The notes beneath the pieces are model-generated. The model worked only from the letters and a program-made list of their open reading frames with translations, did not search any database and was not told the origin of the DNA. From positions 273,171 to 337,170 of the forward strand of contig NZ_CAXBBQ010000005.1 in NCBI RefSeq assembly GCF_963974575.1: a DNA stretch of 64,000 nucleotides, written 5' to 3'. Made by a program: the position numbers and the translations under genes. The stretch comes from Sphingosinicella sp963974575. Its GTDB lineage: Bacteria > Pseudomonadota > Alphaproteobacteria > Sphingomonadales > Sphingomonadaceae. Positions within the stretch are counted from its first letter, which is position 1. Every line of letters starts with the position of its first letter. This document shows positions 7,919 to 16,783 of this stretch, in pieces.

Positions 7919-9391
7919 ATGGACATCCGGCTCGGACTCACTTTCGATGATGTCCTGCTGGTGCCCGGCGAGTCCGAAGTCCTGCCGAGCGAAACCGATC
8001 TCTCGACGCGCGTGACGCGCGAAATTTCCCTGAATATTCCGATACTTTCCTCGGCCATGGACACGGTGACCGAGGCCGACATGGCGATCGTGATGGCGCA
8101 GGTCGGCGGGCTTGGTGTGCTTCATCGCAACCTCACGATCGAGGAGCAGGCGCAAGCGGTGCGCCAGGTGAAGCGCTTCGAATCGGGCATGGTGGTGAAC
8201 CCCGTCACGATGCACGCGGACGAAACCCTCGGCGAGGCGCTCGACCTGATGAAGCGTCACCGCATCAGCGGCATCCCCGTCGTCGAGCGCAGCCCGAGCG
8301 GCCAGCCCGGCAAGCTCATCGGCATCGTCACCAACCGCGACGTGCGTTTCGCCGAGCATCCCGAGCAGCCGATCAGCGAACTCATGACGAAGGACAACCT
8401 CGCCACCGTCCGCCCCGGCGTGACGCACGAAGAGGCGCGGCGGCTCCTTCATCAACGTCGCATCGAGAAGCTGATCGTGGTGGACGATGCCTATCGCTGC
8501 ATCGGCCTCATCACCGTGAAGGACATCGAGAAGGCCGTGACCTTCCCGACAGCCACCAAAGACGCCGCGGGCCGCCTTCGTGTCGCGGCGGCGACAACCA
8601 CGGGCGATGCCGGTTTCGAGCGCACCGAGGCGCTGATCGATGCCGAGTGCGATCTCATCGTCGTCGATACGGCGCACGGCCACTCGGTCCGCGTCGCCGA
8701 GGCGGTGAGCCGTATCCGCAAGCTTTCGAACACCGTCCAGATCATCGCCGGCAACGTTGCGACGGCTGAGGCCACGCGCGCCCTCATCGATGCGGGCGCG
8801 GACGGCATCAAGGTCGGCATCGGGCCGGGCTCGATCTGCACAACGCGCGTCGTGGCGGGCGTCGGCGTGCCGCAGTTCACGGCGATTCAGGATGCCGCCG
8901 AGGAAGCCATGAAGTCCGGCGTTCCGGTGATCGCGGACGGCGGCCTGCGCACGTCGGGCGATATCGCCAAGGCCATCGCGGGGGGCGCCTCCGCCGTCAT
9001 GGTCGGCTCGCTGCTGGCCGGCACGCAGGAAGCGCCGGGCGAGACGTTCCTCTACCAGGGCCGCAGCTACAAGGCGTATCGCGGCATGGGCTCTGTCGCC
9101 GCGATGGCGCGCGGCTCGGCGGACCGCTATTTCCAGCAGGACATCAAGGACCAGATGAAGCTGGTGCCCGAGGGTATTGAGGGGCAGGTGCCCTACAAGG
9201 GTCCAGCGAAGGACATCATCCACCAGCTCGCGGGCGGTCTGAAGGCGGCGATGGGCTACACCGGCGCGCGCACGATCGCGGACCTGCAGAAGCGTGCGCG
9301 GTTCGTGCGGATCACCAATGCGGGCCTGCGCGAAAGCCACGTCCACGACGTCACGATCACGCGCGAGGCGCCCAATTATCCGACGCGCTAA
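7919..9391 (+). CDS. guaB: inosine-5'-monophosphate dehydrogenase
   Basis: A 490-residue cytoplasmic enzyme that oxidises IMP to XMP with NAD, the committed step of GMP synthesis. It opens with the LTFDDVLLVP signature, carries two CBS modules at about residues 95-210, and has the catalytic loop GPGSICTTR with the nucleophilic Cys at residue 307. The Arg-Tyr flap region and a C-terminal monovalent-cation segment are present, and length is standard. The ATG at 7919 has AAGGAA just upstream and starts where the family starts. It lies ten bases before the RsmB-like gene. Confidence 0.96.
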   Translation: MDIRLGLTFDDVLLVPGESEVLPSETDLSTRVTREISLNIPILSSAMDTVTEADMAIVMAQVGGLGVLHRNLTIEEQAQAVRQVKRFESGMVVNPVTMHADETLGEALDLMKRHRISGIPVVERSPSGQPGKLIGIVTNRDVRFAEHPEQPISELMTKDNLATVRPGVTHEEARRLLHQRRIEKLIVVDDAYRCIGLITVKDIEKAVTFPTATKDAAGRLRVAAATTTGDAGFERTEALIDAECDLIVVDTAHGHSVRVAEAVSRIRKLSNTVQIIAGNVATAEATRALIDAGADGIKVGIGPGSICTTRVVAGVGVPQFTAIQDAAEEAMKSGVPVIADGGLRTSGDIAKAIAGGASAVMVGSLLAGTQEAPGETFLYQGRSYKAYRGMGSVAAMARGSADRYFQQDIKDQMKLVPEGIEGQVPYKGPAKDIIHQLAGGLKAAMGYTGARTIADLQKRARFVRITNAGLRESHVHDVTITREAPNYPTR

Positions 9392-9400
9392 GGCAAACCG

Positions 9401-10567
9401 GTGACGCCCGCCGCGCGCGTCGAGGCGGCGATCGTGCTGCTCGATGAGATCATCGACGCTGCTGCGGGCGGCGGCGCTGCGGCGGACACGCTCATCCAGC
9501 GCTACTTCAAGACACGGCGCTATGCGGGCTCGAAGGACCGCCGCGCCGTCCGCGATCTCGTCTATCGCGTCATCCGCGCGCTCGGCGAACGCCCGAAAAG
9601 CGGCCGCGCCGCCATGATCGGCTATGCACGCGCCGAAGCTCCGGAGTTGCTGTCGCATTTCGGCGACGACCCGCACGGTCCCGCGGTTCTCGCCCAAGAT
9701 GAGCCCACCGCCGCGCCGGGTTTGGCCCCCGAATGGCTCACCGCGAAGCTCGCCGCGGAATATGCCGATGCCGAAAGTCTGCTGCGTGCGCTTGCTGAGC
9801 GCGCACCGCTCGACCTGCGCGTCAACCGTCTGAAAACAACGCGCGGCGCGGTATTACCGCTCATTCCGGGCGCCGTGCCGACCGCGCGCGCGCAAGATGG
9901 CCTCCGCCTCGTGGATGCGCTCAATGTCGAGGATCTGCCCGCCTACAACGACGGCCGCGTCGAGGTGCAGGACGAAGGCAGCCAGCTTATCGCCGCGGCC
10001 TGCCGCGCGCAGCAGGGCATGACAGTCGTCGATCTTTGCGCGGGCGCGGGCGGCAAGACGCTCGCGCTGGCCGCGGACATGGAAAACCGTGGGCGCCTTA
10101 TCGCCTGCGATACCGATCGTTCACGACTATCGCGCCTTGGCCCCCGCGCGGCGCGTGCAGGCGCCGCGAACATCGAAACGCGCCTTCTCGATCCGGGCCG
10201 CGAAGCCGAAGCGCTTGGCGATCTCTTGGGCGCCGCCGACGTGGTGCTCATCGATGCCCCGTGCAGCGGAACGGGCACATGGCGGCGCAATCCGGAAGCG
10301 CGTTGGCGTCTCACCCCGCAGCGGCTCGCGCGGCTCACGGCGCTGCAGGCCCATCTCGCCGATCTTGGCGCGCGTCTGCTGAAGCCGGGTGGCAGGCTGG
10401 TCTATGCCGTGTGCTCGCTGCTTCCCGAGGAAGGGCGGCTTCAGGCAGAGGCGCTCAGCAAGACGCATTCCGACCTGGCGCTCGATGTCGGCGGCGCACA
10501 AATTCTGCGTCCTGATCGCGACGAAACGGACGGTTTCTTCATCGCAGGTTATGAAAAGTCATGCTAA
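9401..10567 (+). CDS. RsmB-type RNA m5C methyltransferase
   Basis: A 388-residue S-adenosylmethionine-dependent methyltransferase of the RsmB/NOP2 family, which modifies cytosine C5 in rRNA. The N-terminal third is the NusB-like RNA-binding region. The SAM motif I VDLCAGAGGKTLALA starts near residue 210, motif IV DAPCSGTGTWRRNPE near 285 and motif VI YAVCSLLPEEG near 335. The two Cys of motifs IV and VI are the release and nucleophile residues. The target is probably 16S rRNA by homology, but the family is broad enough to leave the exact base open. GTG start, ten bases after guaB, suggests one transcript. Confidence 0.88.
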   Translation: MTPAARVEAAIVLLDEIIDAAAGGGAAADTLIQRYFKTRRYAGSKDRRAVRDLVYRVIRALGERPKSGRAAMIGYARAEAPELLSHFGDDPHGPAVLAQDEPTAAPGLAPEWLTAKLAAEYADAESLLRALAERAPLDLRVNRLKTTRGAVLPLIPGAVPTARAQDGLRLVDALNVEDLPAYNDGRVEVQDEGSQLIAAACRAQQGMTVVDLCAGAGGKTLALAADMENRGRLIACDTDRSRLSRLGPRAARAGAANIETRLLDPGREAEALGDLLGAADVVLIDAPCSGTGTWRRNPEARWRLTPQRLARLTALQAHLADLGARLLKPGGRLVYAVCSLLPEEGRLQAEALSKTHSDLALDVGGAQILRPDRDETDGFFIAGYEKSC

Positions 10568-10605
10568 AGCGAGCCTCTGGGGGAGTGACGTTGAGGGAAG
10601 TGTTC

Positions 10606-11106
10606 ATGCAGTCCAGGATCATGCTCGCCGGAATCGCTGTCGCCATCGCCACGGCGTCGAGCGTTGCTTATTGCAAGACGGTGGAGCCGAGCGTCGCGCC
10701 GCTTTCGATGCAGCTCACACGCAGCGGTGAAGCGCTCCTCAATGGCCACAAGGCGCAGGCCGCGATCGATCAGTTCGAAACCGCGCTCGCCGTCGATCCC
10801 CGCAACACCCGCGCTTACATCGGTATCGCGCGCTCGTACGAGATCCTCGGACTTCCCGGCCGCGCCGTGAAATTCTACCGCGAAGCGCTCGCCATCGATC
10901 CCAACGACCTCACCGCGCTCTCAGAGCAGGGCGAGGCCTATATGGCGCGCGGTGCGGTTGCGCTCGCGAAGGACAATCTGGCGCGCATCCGCAAGCTCTG
11001 CCAGAGCGAATGCCAGAATGCGGTGACGCTCGCGGCTGCCATCGAAAAGGGGCCTCCGGCGACGGTCACGGCGGCCGCCGAGAAGCCTGCGCCGAAGATC
11101 AACTAA
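10606..11106 (+). CDS. small exported TPR protein
   Basis: A 166-residue protein with an N-terminal signal peptide (hydrophobic core to about residue 22) and two to three TPR units around residues 30-120, marked by the regular Gly/Ala/Tyr pattern and AL-IDPN repeats. It probably acts as a periplasmic protein-protein adaptor; its partner is unknown. The ATG at 10606 is chosen over 10561 because GAGGGAAG lies seven bases upstream and it opens the signal peptide. It follows the methyltransferase gene at 39 bases and converges with rsmA. Confidence 0.75.
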   Translation: MQSRIMLAGIAVAIATASSVAYCKTVEPSVAPLSMQLTRSGEALLNGHKAQAAIDQFETALAVDPRNTRAYIGIARSYEILGLPGRAVKFYREALAIDPNDLTALSEQGEAYMARGAVALAKDNLARIRKLCQSECQNAVTLAAAIEKGPPATVTAAAEKPAPKIN

Positions 11107-11116
11107 ACCGTCTGAA

Positions 11117-11965
11117 CTATTGCTCGGTCCAGCAGCGCGCCAGCGCGACGAATTCACCGACAGCCAGGGTTTCCGCGCGTCGCGCGCCGTCGATGCCGCT
11201 CGCGGCAAGCGCTTCGAGCCCGCCCGGTAGCGCCTTGAGGCTTGCGCGCAGCATCTTGCGACGCTGACCGAACGCCGCCGCCGTCACCCGCTCCACGGCC
11301 TTTACCGGCACGCCTTCCGGCGCCTCGGACGGCACGATGTGGACCACCGCGGAATCCACTTTCGGCGGTGGGATGAACGCGCGCGGCGGCAGCGACAGCG
11401 CGATGCGCGGCCGCGAACGCCACTGCGCGAGGACCGAAAGGCGCCCGTAGGCGTCGGTATCGGGCGCCGCGACGATGCGTTCGGCGACCTCTTTCTGGAA
11501 CATGAGGCTGAGGCTCAGCCACCACGGCGGCCACGGATCAGCGGTAAGCCAGCGGATGAGAAGCGCGGTGCCGACGTTATAGGGCAGGTTTGCGACGATG
11601 TGCGCCGGGCCGCCGAGGACGCCCGGTTCGTCGATCCGCATGGCGTCGTTTTCGATAACGGTGAGACGCCCCGCTGCGGCCTCGCCGAGTTCGGTAAGCG
11701 CGGGAAGGCAGCGGCTGTCCATCTCCACGGCTGTCACCTCGGCGCCCGCGCGGAGCAGCGCTCGTGTCAGACCGCCAGGTCCGGGCCCTACCTCGTAAAC
11801 GCGTGCGCCCGAGAGCGGCCCCGGAACGCGCGCGATCTTGTCGAGAAGATTGGAATCGAACAGAAAATTTTGTCCGAACGCCTTTTTCGCCGAGAGGCCG
11901 TGCCGCGCGATCACCTCGCGCAGCGGCGGCAGCGCGGCGAGGCCGGGCGGCAGTGTGTCAGTCAA
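11117..11965 (-). CDS. rsmA: 16S rRNA dimethyladenosine transferase RsmA/KsgA
   Basis: A 282-residue methyltransferase that dimethylates the two adjacent adenines in helix 45 of 16S rRNA during late 30S assembly. It shows KAFGQNFLFD near residue 30, the SAM motif YEVGPGPGGLTRAL near 60 and the catalytic NLPYNVGTALL near 125. The C-terminal helical domain contains FGQRRKMLRASL. TTG is the likely start, overlapping the pdxA stop by eight bases. It is the last gene of lptD-surA-pdxA-rsmA, the same order as in enterobacteria. Confidence 0.95.
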   Translation of the reverse strand: MTDTLPPGLAALPPLREVIARHGLSAKKAFGQNFLFDSNLLDKIARVPGPLSGARVYEVGPGPGGLTRALLRAGAEVTAVEMDSRCLPALTELGEAAAGRLTVIENDAMRIDEPGVLGGPAHIVANLPYNVGTALLIRWLTADPWPPWWLSLSLMFQKEVAERIVAAPDTDAYGRLSVLAQWRSRPRIALSLPPRAFIPPPKVDSAVVHIVPSEAPEGVPVKAVERVTAAAFGQRRKMLRASLKALPGGLEALAASGIDGARRAETLAVGEFVALARCWTEQ

Positions 11966-12944
11966 TCGCGCGGTGCGCGGCGCATTCGTACGCCGTCCTG
12001 ATCGCCGCCGCCATCGCGCGGTGGCTCGCGATTCCCTTGCCGGCGATGTTGAAGGCGGTGCCGTGGTCCGGCGCGGTGCGGACGATCGGCAGGCCGAGCG
12101 TCAGGTTCACGCCCTCGTCGAAGTGCAGGGTCTTGAGCGGCACGAGCGCCTGATCGTGATACATGCAGAGCGCGGCGTCATAGGCCTTGCGGGCGTGTTC
12201 GTGGAACATTGCGTCGGCGGAAAGCGGCCCGAACGCGTCGATGCCCTCGGCTTGCAATTCCGCGATTGCGGGGGCGATCACGTCGATCTCCTCGCGTCCC
12301 AGAAGCCCGCTTTCCCCCGCATGAGGATTGAGGCCGGCAACCGCGATGCGCGGGTTTTCGATGCCGAAATTCCGCGTCAATCCTTTCGCGGCTGCGCGTC
12401 CGCGGCTGACGATAAGGTCGGTGGTCAGCCGCTGCGGCACGTCGGCGAGCGCCACGTGGATGGTGACGGGCACAGTGCGCAGCGTCGGGCCGACGAGCAT
12501 CATCGCAAGATTCGCCGCGAACACGCCGCAGCGCTCGCCCACGAATTCCGTTTGCCCCGGATGCGTAAAGCCGATCGCCTGAAGCTGCGCCTTGGAAACC
12601 GGCCCCGTCGCCAGCGCGCCCGCCGCGCCGCTGCGGGTGAGGCCGGTGGCGATCTCCAGCGCATCAAGCGCGCAGCGCGCACCGATCAGTGTCGGCTTGC
12701 CGGGTTCGACCACTTCGCTGTCGGCCACCTCGATGAGCGGCAGCGCGTCGCAGCAGGCGCCGACGTCGTCGGGATGTTCGATCTGGCAGACCGGGCCTTT
12801 CCACACACAGGCCAGCGAATCGCGGTTGCCCACGCCGAAGAAGGGCGGAAGCCCAAGCGCTTCGCGTTGTTCCCAGCACCGCCCGATGATTTCCGGGCCG
12901 ATCCCCGCGGGGTCGCCAAGCGTAACGGCAATCGGTGGAATCAT
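11958..12944 (-). CDS. pdxA: 4-hydroxythreonine-4-phosphate dehydrogenase
   Basis: A 328-residue enzyme of DXP-dependent vitamin B6 synthesis that oxidises 4-phosphohydroxythreonine with NAD. It starts with the family pattern TLGDPAGIGPEI, has ATGPVSK near residue 110, and metal-ligand His motifs TIHVAL near 160, MYHDQALVPLK near 260 and TAPDHGTAFNIAG near 290. The frame stays open far upstream into surA, but ATG at 12944 fits the family start and lies ten bases after the surA stop. It overlaps rsmA by eight bases. Confidence 0.95.
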   Translation of the reverse strand: MIPPIAVTLGDPAGIGPEIIGRCWEQREALGLPPFFGVGNRDSLACVWKGPVCQIEHPDDVGACCDALPLIEVADSEVVEPGKPTLIGARCALDALEIATGLTRSGAAGALATGPVSKAQLQAIGFTHPGQTEFVGERCGVFAANLAMMLVGPTLRTVPVTIHVALADVPQRLTTDLIVSRGRAAAKGLTRNFGIENPRIAVAGLNPHAGESGLLGREEIDVIAPAIAELQAEGIDAFGPLSADAMFHEHARKAYDAALCMYHDQALVPLKTLHFDEGVNLTLGLPIVRTAPDHGTAFNIAGKGIASHRAMAAAIRTAYECAAHRAID

Positions 12945-12954
12945 CGCGCCCTGA

Positions 12955-14280
12955 TCACCGGTAGTCGATAACGGCATCGCGGCGAAGGTCGCGCAGGTAG
13001 CGGCGGGCCGCCATGGCGACCTTGCTCTCTTCCATCTGCGCGTAGAGCTGGTCGAACGAGGGCGCGCCTGCGGCGGGCGGGTCTTCGCGGCCGCAGAGCA
13101 CGAGCACGCGGATACCGTCTTCGCGGGTGCCGAAGGGCGGCGTGCTCTGGCCGATCTGCATCGGTTCCATGATCTGCTGAAGCTGCGGCGGCAGATCGCC
13201 GAGGCGGACCTGATCGTTGGCGACGACATTGCCGCCGAAACTCTCGGCCAGGGCTTCGGCGCCGCCGCAGCCGCCCATGCTCTGCGTGCCGGCCTGCAGA
13301 CGCTGCACGAGTCCGGCCGCCTGCTGCTGCGTCGCATCGGCCGCGAGCGGCACCGTGATCTGCTTGACTGCGAGAACCGCGTCCTTGGGATCGGCTGCGA
13401 GCACCTGCCGCTTGTCGACAAGCGCGATGATCGCGAAGCCGCCGGGGATCTGGATGGGGTTGGAGACGTCGCCGCGCGGCAGGCTCTCGACCACCGGTGC
13501 GAGTTCGGGCGAAAGCTGCGCCGGACGCACCCAGCCGAGATCGCCGCCGACGGCTGCGGTCGAAGCTTCGGAGAATTGCCGGGCATAAGCGACGAACGAA
13601 CCGCCCTGCCGCACCTGATCGACGATCCGCTGCGCGTTCTCGCGCACCTGTTCCGCGTTTTCGGTGGTGGCGGTCAGGAAGATCTCGGCGATGCGAAATT
13701 CCTCGGTGCCCTTCGCGGCGTTCAGCCGGTCGATCAGCGCCTGCACCTCGTCGTCGCCGACGTTTACGAACGGTTCGACTTTGCGCCGTAGCAGGCGGCT
13801 CCACGCGAGTTCGGCATGAATCTGCTGCTTCAGCGAATTCTGTGACGTGCCGCGCGTCTTCAGGAACTCGTCGAACTGGTCGCTGCTCATACGGAAGTTG
13901 GAGGCGACGCGCGTGAATGCCTGGCTGATTTCCTCCTGCGCGATCGTCACTTCCTGTGCGGTGGCTTCCTGAATCTGGAGCTTTTCATCGATCAGGTTGC
14001 GCACGACCTGAAGCCGCAGGCGCGTGCGCTCGTCATCGGAAATCTGCCCCTGGTTCGCGGCAAGCACCAGATTGAGGCGCTGGTCGATGTCGGTATCGGT
14101 GATGACGTCGCCGTTGACGATTGCGGTCGCCTTTCGGATCGTCGGGTCGACAGGCTGACCGAGGATCTCGATATCGGGATCGGAGAGGCCGGCGAGCGGG
14201 GAATTCTGGGCCAACGTTGACCCTGCAGCAAGAACTGCGACACTGGCAGCAAGCCAGCGCAGCGTCGAAAACCTCATCAA
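12955..14280 (-). CDS. surA: periplasmic chaperone/peptidyl-prolyl isomerase SurA
   Basis: A 441-residue periplasmic chaperone for outer-membrane proteins. The signal peptide ends near LAQNS (residue 25). The chaperone N-domain spans about residues 45-165, including a helix-rich part with LQVVRNLIDEKLQIQEA. A parvulin-type domain at about 170-290 holds FRIAEIF, GGDLGWV and GGFAIIALVD. The later part resembles a second, degenerate parvulin domain with two Cys (GGCGG and LVLCG). It sits between lptD and pdxA, matching its known role in LptD and other beta-barrel assembly. Confidence 0.92.
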   Translation of the reverse strand: MMRFSTLRWLAASVAVLAAGSTLAQNSPLAGLSDPDIEILGQPVDPTIRKATAIVNGDVITDTDIDQRLNLVLAANQGQISDDERTRLRLQVVRNLIDEKLQIQEATAQEVTIAQEEISQAFTRVASNFRMSSDQFDEFLKTRGTSQNSLKQQIHAELAWSRLLRRKVEPFVNVGDDEVQALIDRLNAAKGTEEFRIAEIFLTATTENAEQVRENAQRIVDQVRQGGSFVAYARQFSEASTAAVGGDLGWVRPAQLSPELAPVVESLPRGDVSNPIQIPGGFAIIALVDKRQVLAADPKDAVLAVKQITVPLAADATQQQAAGLVQRLQAGTQSMGGCGGAEALAESFGGNVVANDQVRLGDLPPQLQQIMEPMQIGQSTPPFGTREDGIRVLVLCGREDPPAAGAPSFDQLYAQMEESKVAMAARRYLRDLRRDAVIDYR

Positions 14281-14415
14281 TCTCTCCCCCGTCCCGGCAG
14301 CGCCGGAGCGGTCTTGTAGCCTCTCAGGTCATGCCGCCTAGCACGCGCTGAGATGAATGTCAGCGTATCGTTTACGCTTACCGTGAGGGCTAGTCTCCCG
14401 CGGCTGAACCGCGGA

Positions 14416-16632
14416 TTAGCGGCCAAGGTTCTTGAGACTGATCGAGAAGAGGAAGGCGTTGCCGCGCCGGAAGTCGCGGTCTTCCACATAGTCGCGTCGC
14501 CACGTGACGCCGAACTCGAAGCACTCGTCCTGATAGGCGATACCGAGCCGGTGGCGAACCATCTCGAACCCGTCCGAGGTGTTGAGCGGATCCTCCGCGC
14601 GCGAAGTCAGGTCGACGATCACCGAACCGATCACCGACCAGTAGCGCGCGAAGCTGATACGGCCGCCCGCGCGCACCTCCTCGCGATCCTCCAGATCCTC
14701 GATATTGATGTCGCGATCGAGCTTCACATAGCCGATGGTCGCATAGGTGCGCTTGTTGCCGACGGTCACGTCGATCTCGTTGCGGCGTAGCCTCAGGCTC
14801 GTCTTGTCGAGCCGGAAGCGGTGCGTCACGTCGAAACCGCTGCCGATACGCAGCGTGTTGCGGCCGACGAAGTCGGAGAAGTTGCCGGAAAGGCCTGTGC
14901 CTTGCGGAAATGCGCCGGGCGCGTTGTCGAAGCGGTAGCTCTGGCCGAACTCGCTCTCGATATGCCAGCGCGGGCGATCGAGCCGCCATGTGGCGCCGTA
15001 CGTCATGCGCCGCCCGCCTTCCCAGCGGTCTGCGCCGGGAAAGCGGTTCAAATCGAAGAGGTTGGTGTCGTCGAGGTCGACGGCGCGCGAATCCTCGTTC
15101 GGAATGTCGTCGTTCACGTCGCTCGGCGAGACGGAGAATTGCACACGCGGCGTCAGTGTTTGCGTGCCGCCGAAGGCGGGGCCGGCGAGGGGCCATTCGA
15201 TGTCGAGCGCGGCGGCGGGCAGGATGCGGCCTTCCCAGCCGTTGCGCCCGGCGTAGATCGGAAGCTCGGCAAAGGCGCTGTCGGTGGCGTGGTAGATATC
15301 GCCGCGAACGAGGGCTGTCGCCGTCACGCGCTGTCCCCACGGTGTGATCGCACTGCGCTTCCACTCGGCGGAGGCCGAGGCACGCTGGGTGTCCATGCCG
15401 TCGGTGCGCGTGATCGCCGCCGTGTCGGCCGCCAGCTTCAGCCGGCCGCCGCCGACCGTTTCGCTTGGCGACCACATGTAGTTCATTAGCGGCAGCGCGA
15501 TCGGCGTGAGACCCGCGATGTCTGCCTGCCGCAGACCCTGGAAGGCCCAGCCTTCGATCGCGAAGTAGCTTTCCACGCCGAAGCGCTCGAGCTGGTAGAA
15601 GTTCCGCAGCGTGTCGTCGCGCGAGATGTCGTAGCGGCGCAGGAACGTGTCGTCGGTGGCGAGGCGAAGGCCGAACGTCGAACGCCAGTTGCGACTGTGC
15701 TGGAGGCGGCCGTTACCGAAGACATAGCCGCGGAACTGCTTGTTCGGAATACCTGTCCCTGCGGGGTCGGGGAAGTCGAGCTCCGACGAATAGGTGCCGA
15801 TACCGCCGAAACGCAGGGGACCGGACGCGGTCTGGTGCCGGTATTCGACCGAAAGCGCCGGATTGACCTCTGTGTAGACGATCGGCGCGATGGTGAGGTC
15901 GTTATGGTCGGAAAAGCTCAGAAAATAAGGCAGCTCGACCGAGACGCCGAGCGAGCGGTCGATGGTGACGGACGGGACGAGGATGCCCGTCGCATTGCGG
16001 CCCGGCCCGTCCGGGTGCGACAGGCTCGGCGTGTAGAAGATCGGGATGCCGAGGAATTCGAGGCTCGCATCCTTGTAGTAGACACGTTTGCGATCGGGAT
16101 CATGGCGCACGCGCAGCGCCTTCACCTGCCAAAGTGGCTCCTTGGGGCAGCCGTCCACGCCGATGATGTCGCAAGGTGAATACACCGCACGATTCACCGT
16201 GGTGCGCCCGGCCTCGCGCCGACCATCGTGGGCGGCAAGCCGCCCTCCATCCCGAAGCACGAGCAGGATGTTCTCAACCGCACCGTCGCGGAGTGTTTCG
16301 TCTAGTTCAACCCGCTCGCCGAAGGCCTCGTTGCCATCGGGGTCGATCACCTTCACCGCGCCGCGCGCCTCGACCTTGCCGGTCTTGCGGTCGTATTCGA
16401 CCTCGTTCGCGGTGAGGCGGTAGCCGTCTCGTGTGACCACGACATTGCCGCGCGCCGTCACCAACTGCGTGTCGTCGTCGTATTCCATCGTATCTGCGGC
16501 GAACTCGATCGCGTCGCCGGGTTTCAGCGCTGGGCCGGCATCCACGGCGGCAGCGTCCGTCTGCGCCAACGCAGGCGCGGCAAATCCCGCGAGCGCGGTG
16601 GAGAGCAGAAAGGCGGCAAGACAACGGGACAA
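14416..16632 (-). CDS. lptD: LPS-assembly outer-membrane protein LptD
   Basis: A 738-residue outer-membrane protein that, with LptE, inserts lipopolysaccharide into the outer leaflet. The signal peptide ends near ALAQT (residue 24). An LptA-like jelly-roll domain follows at about residues 40-180, with repeated beta-strand patterns such as TARGNVVVTRDGYRLTANEV. The rest is a large C-terminal beta-barrel rich in alternating aromatic and polar residues that ends in a strand closing with Leu-Gly-Arg. It heads the minus-strand lptD-surA-pdxA-rsmA cluster, with 135 bases before surA that contain two small hairpins (14362-14378 and 14398-14414). Confidence 0.93.
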   Translation of the reverse strand: MSRCLAAFLLSTALAGFAAPALAQTDAAAVDAGPALKPGDAIEFAADTMEYDDDTQLVTARGNVVVTRDGYRLTANEVEYDRKTGKVEARGAVKVIDPDGNEAFGERVELDETLRDGAVENILLVLRDGGRLAAHDGRREAGRTTVNRAVYSPCDIIGVDGCPKEPLWQVKALRVRHDPDRKRVYYKDASLEFLGIPIFYTPSLSHPDGPGRNATGILVPSVTIDRSLGVSVELPYFLSFSDHNDLTIAPIVYTEVNPALSVEYRHQTASGPLRFGGIGTYSSELDFPDPAGTGIPNKQFRGYVFGNGRLQHSRNWRSTFGLRLATDDTFLRRYDISRDDTLRNFYQLERFGVESYFAIEGWAFQGLRQADIAGLTPIALPLMNYMWSPSETVGGGRLKLAADTAAITRTDGMDTQRASASAEWKRSAITPWGQRVTATALVRGDIYHATDSAFAELPIYAGRNGWEGRILPAAALDIEWPLAGPAFGGTQTLTPRVQFSVSPSDVNDDIPNEDSRAVDLDDTNLFDLNRFPGADRWEGGRRMTYGATWRLDRPRWHIESEFGQSYRFDNAPGAFPQGTGLSGNFSDFVGRNTLRIGSGFDVTHRFRLDKTSLRLRRNEIDVTVGNKRTYATIGYVKLDRDINIEDLEDREEVRAGGRISFARYWSVIGSVIVDLTSRAEDPLNTSDGFEMVRHRLGIAYQDECFEFGVTWRRDYVEDRDFRRGNAFLFSISLKNLGR

Positions 16633-16783
16633 GAAAGCGCTCCCCGGACAGGCAGATAGCGCCTCTTACCCGCGCCGCACCCGCGGCGGCAAGGCGCGCG
16701 CTTCGATACGCCGTGAATTGCGGTCCGCCCGCCGGGCGGCTAGAACGCCCCCGATCGTTTTTTCATCCAGGAGAGTTCATCCG

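Noticed and set aside
7841..9697. 618-codon minus-strand frame over guaB
   Set aside because: The plus strand encodes a full IMP dehydrogenase here; the opposite frame has only biased Arg/Asp/His composition.
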